Assembly: GCF_000612845.1 (NCBI RefSeq)
Contig: NZ_CCAT010000003.1
Location: 1-64,000 of the forward strand
Source of the DNA: Clostridium ihumii AP5
GTDB taxonomy: Bacteria; Bacillota; Clostridia; Clostridiales; Clostridiaceae
Direction of reading: 5' to 3'
DNA length: 64,000 nt
The notes under the pieces were generated by a model, which did no database searches, was not told the DNA's origin, and saw only the letters and a list, made by a program, of their open reading frames with translations. The position numbers and the translations under genes are program-made. Positions 62,125 through 64,000 of this stretch are shown one piece after another (position 1 is the stretch's first letter; every line of letters starts with the position of its first letter).

Positions 62125-63420
62125 TTATATATTTCCTATCATATTTTCATCTTCTGTTTCCATTAGTTTAGCATTCAGTACTTTTCCTTCTAAAGACAAG
62201 TCACTTTTAACAATCACTTTAATATAATTTGGTGTATAGCCTACATAGTAGCCTTCTTTACCTTTCATTTCTTCTTCAAATAAAACTTTCATTTCTTGTC
62301 CTATGAATTTATCCATAAACTTCTTTTCTAGCATATTATTTAATTCAATCAGTTTTGCACTTCTTTTTTCTTTTATATTTCCATCTACTTGCAACATCAT
62401 ATCAGCTGCTTTGGTTCCTTTTCTTGGACTATATTTAAATATATGCATTTTTGAAAGTTCTATTTCCTTTAAAAATTTATATGTTTCTTCAAATTCAACT
62501 TCACTTTCACCTGGAAATCCAACAATAACATCTGTAGTTATAGATACATTCTTTATACTCGCTCTTAATTTTTTTAGAACTAATTTATACTCTTGTGCAG
62601 TATAATGCCTGTTCATTCTTTTTAATGTTGCATCTGAACCACTTTGTAATGATAAGTGAAAATGTGGGCAAAGTTTTTCTAATTTAGATATTTTCTCTAT
62701 AACTTCATCAGTAAAGAATGTAGGGTCTATAGAACCTATTCTAATTCTCTCTATTCCATCTATTCTATTTACTTCTTCTAAAACCCTTATAAGTGACCAT
62801 CCCTCTAAATCAACACCATATGATGCAATATGTATACCTGATAAAATAATTTCTTTAAATCCATTTTTAGCCAACTCTTTTACTTCATTTAAAATCAACT
62901 CTGGCTCTTTACTACAAACTGCTCCCCTTGCAAAAGGTATTAAGCAATATGAACAAAATCTATTACAACCATCTTGTATTTTTAAGAATGCTCTTGTTTT
63001 ATCTTGATACTCTTCTATTTTTAATTCTTCAAAATGTTTATTTCTTAAGACATCATTTACATCTACAAATTGTTTTTTTTCTTCTCTAGCTTTATTTACA
63101 TAAAATACAATATCGCCTTTATTTTTAGTTCCTAATACTACATTTACACCTTCTATATTAGATACTTCTTCAGATGCAATTTGAGAATAACATCCAACAA
63201 CTGCAATTATAGCATCCGGATTTTTCCTTCTTGCTCTTGAAATCATTTGACGTGATTTTTTATCTCCCATATTAGTAACTGTACATGTATTTATAACATA
63301 AACATCTGCCTTTTCATCAAAAGATGTTACTTCATAGCCAGCTTTTATGAATTTTTCCGTCATAGCTTCTGACTCATATACATTAACTCTACATCCTAAA
63401 GTACAAAAAGCAACTTTCAT
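62125..63420 (-). CDS. mtaB: tRNA t6A37 methylthiotransferase MtaB
   Basis: A 431-residue radical-SAM methylthiotransferase: N-domain cysteines (CTLGCRVNVYESEAM, NTCTVTN, VVGCYSQ), radical-SAM FCSYC preceded by DGCNR, and a C-terminal TRAM domain. It adds methylthio to t6A37 of tRNA. Overlaps rsmE's end by one base. Confidence 0.95.
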   Translation of the reverse strand: MKVAFCTLGCRVNVYESEAMTEKFIKAGYEVTSFDEKADVYVINTCTVTNMGDKKSRQMISRARRKNPDAIIAVVGCYSQIASEEVSNIEGVNVVLGTKNKGDIVFYVNKAREEKKQFVDVNDVLRNKHFEELKIEEYQDKTRAFLKIQDGCNRFCSYCLIPFARGAVCSKEPELILNEVKELAKNGFKEIILSGIHIASYGVDLEGWSLIRVLEEVNRIDGIERIRIGSIDPTFFTDEVIEKISKLEKLCPHFHLSLQSGSDATLKRMNRHYTAQEYKLVLKKLRASIKNVSITTDVIVGFPGESEVEFEETYKFLKEIELSKMHIFKYSPRKGTKAADMMLQVDGNIKEKRSAKLIELNNMLEKKFMDKFIGQEMKVLFEEEMKGKEGYYVGYTPNYIKVIVKSDLSLEGKVLNAKLMETEDENMIGNI

Positions 63421-64000
63421 TATAAAACCCCTCCTAAATCACCTAATTCATACATTAACAAGCTTAAAGCTGTAAAGCCTGCTGTTTCTGTTCTTAAAAT
63501 TCTTGGTCCTAACGTCACTATATGCGCACCACTACTTCTTAGTAATTCTATTTCACTTTCCTCAAATCCACCTTCCGGACCTATAACTATAGCCACATTT
63601 TCAATAGAACTTTTTTCTACATTTCCTATTAATTTTTTTATTCCAAATCCTTCTTCATTTTCATAAGGTACAACAATTAAATCCATATAATTTAATCTAT
63701 TCAATAACTCTTCAAATAATATAGGCTCATTTATGGTAGGAATTAAGCTCCTTTTACTCTGTTTACATGCTTCTAATGCTATCCTATTCCATCTATCTAC
63801 TTTTTTGAACTCAGAATCATTTTTTACAACTACTCTTTCTGTAATTATAGGAGTTATAGAGCTTACACCTAATTCTGTGTTTTTTTGAGCTATTAAATCC
63901 ATTTTAGTTGACTTCGGAAGACCTTGAAATAAGTGAACTTTTATTGGACTTTCATTATTTAATTCACATTCTTCTATTAAATCAACAATTACTTGCTTTT
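63420..64000 (-). CDS. rsmE: 16S rRNA m3U1498 methyltransferase RsmE, 5' part cut by window edge
   Basis: The frame is open from TAA-side 63420 to the window edge, with HLFQGLPKSTKMDLIAQKNT ELGVSSI, VIGPEGGFEESEI and LGPRILRTETAGFTALSLL. These are the RsmE SPOUT knot motifs. A Met at 63902 is internal, not the start. N-terminal part is outside the window. Confidence 0.95.
   Translation of the reverse strand, partial: KQVIVDLIEECELNNESPIKVHLFQGLPKSTKMDLIAQKNTELGVSSITPIITERVVVKNDSEFKKVDRWNRIALEACKQSKRSLIPTINEPILFEELLNRLNYMDLIVVPYENEEGFGIKKLIGNVEKSSIENVAIVIGPEGGFEESEIELLRSSGAHIVTLGPRILRTETAGFTALSLLMYELGDLGGVL

Overview
The window looks like a low-GC, spore-forming Clostridium (sensu stricto type). 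The DNA is very AT-rich, genes carry strong GGAGG-type ribosome binding sites with frequent TTG/GTG starts, and the chromosomal part holds the clostridial rsmE-mtaB-hit-rpsU-yqeY-yqfC-yqfD-pgpH-ybeY-dgkA-cdd-era-recO and dnaG-rpoD-trmK-nif3 gene orders plus a CotS-type spore coat gene. I cannot fix the species from sequence alone.

Bases 1 to about 37750 are most of a prophage whose left end lies outside the window. Its right end abuts the 3' end of rnpB (RNase P RNA, 37753..38120, minus strand), which was probably the attachment site. From right to left the prophage has: a tyrosine integrase on the plus strand (36533..37684); an immunity region with two plus-strand XRE repressors and a divergent Cro-like gene around repeated TTAGCAAWTTGCTAA operators; an early region on the minus strand (ORF6N antirepressor, excisionase-like protein, DnaD-type replisome organizer, a run of very small genes including a Spo0E-like protein, a XerC/D-like recombinase coupled to a PAPS-reductase-like protein, an Abi-alpha/DUF4393 protein); a late switch (ArpU-like regulator followed by six helically phased 11-bp repeats); and a complete contractile-tail virion module (terS, terL, portal, protease/scaffold, cement, capsid, neck, DUF3383 sheath, DUF3277 tube, tail assembly chaperone with a -1 frameshift signal, tape measure, baseplate, fibre). 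Two small serine recombinases and a third, short tyrosine recombinase interrupt or flank the late genes. Two plus-strand single genes (DUF1413 at 22032 and a zinc ribbon at 33104) have their own promoters and look like lysogenic cargo. Lysis genes are not in the window and probably lie to the left.

Bases 38121..64000 are ordinary chromosome, nearly all on the minus strand: a CPC_1213-type small protein, a glutamate symporter and Cys-rich partner; nif3/trmK, rpoD and dnaG; a decayed dGTPase-like gene upstream of dnaG; cotS; ppdK with its CcpN-like regulator; DUF4342; then the recO-to-rsmE cluster for GTPase, nucleoside, lipid, c-di-AMP, ribosome and tRNA functions. rsmE runs off the right end.

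The observations most worth checking are the -1 frameshift cassette (slippery T TTT TTC, 9-nt spacer, perfect 9-bp hairpin), the 11-bp phased repeats after the ArpU-like gene, the nested scaffold start, a possible 90-nt plus-strand RNA at 31731..31820, the phage-borne Spo0E-like gene, the number of recombinases (five), the dual-HTH second repressor and the dGTPase pseudogene.
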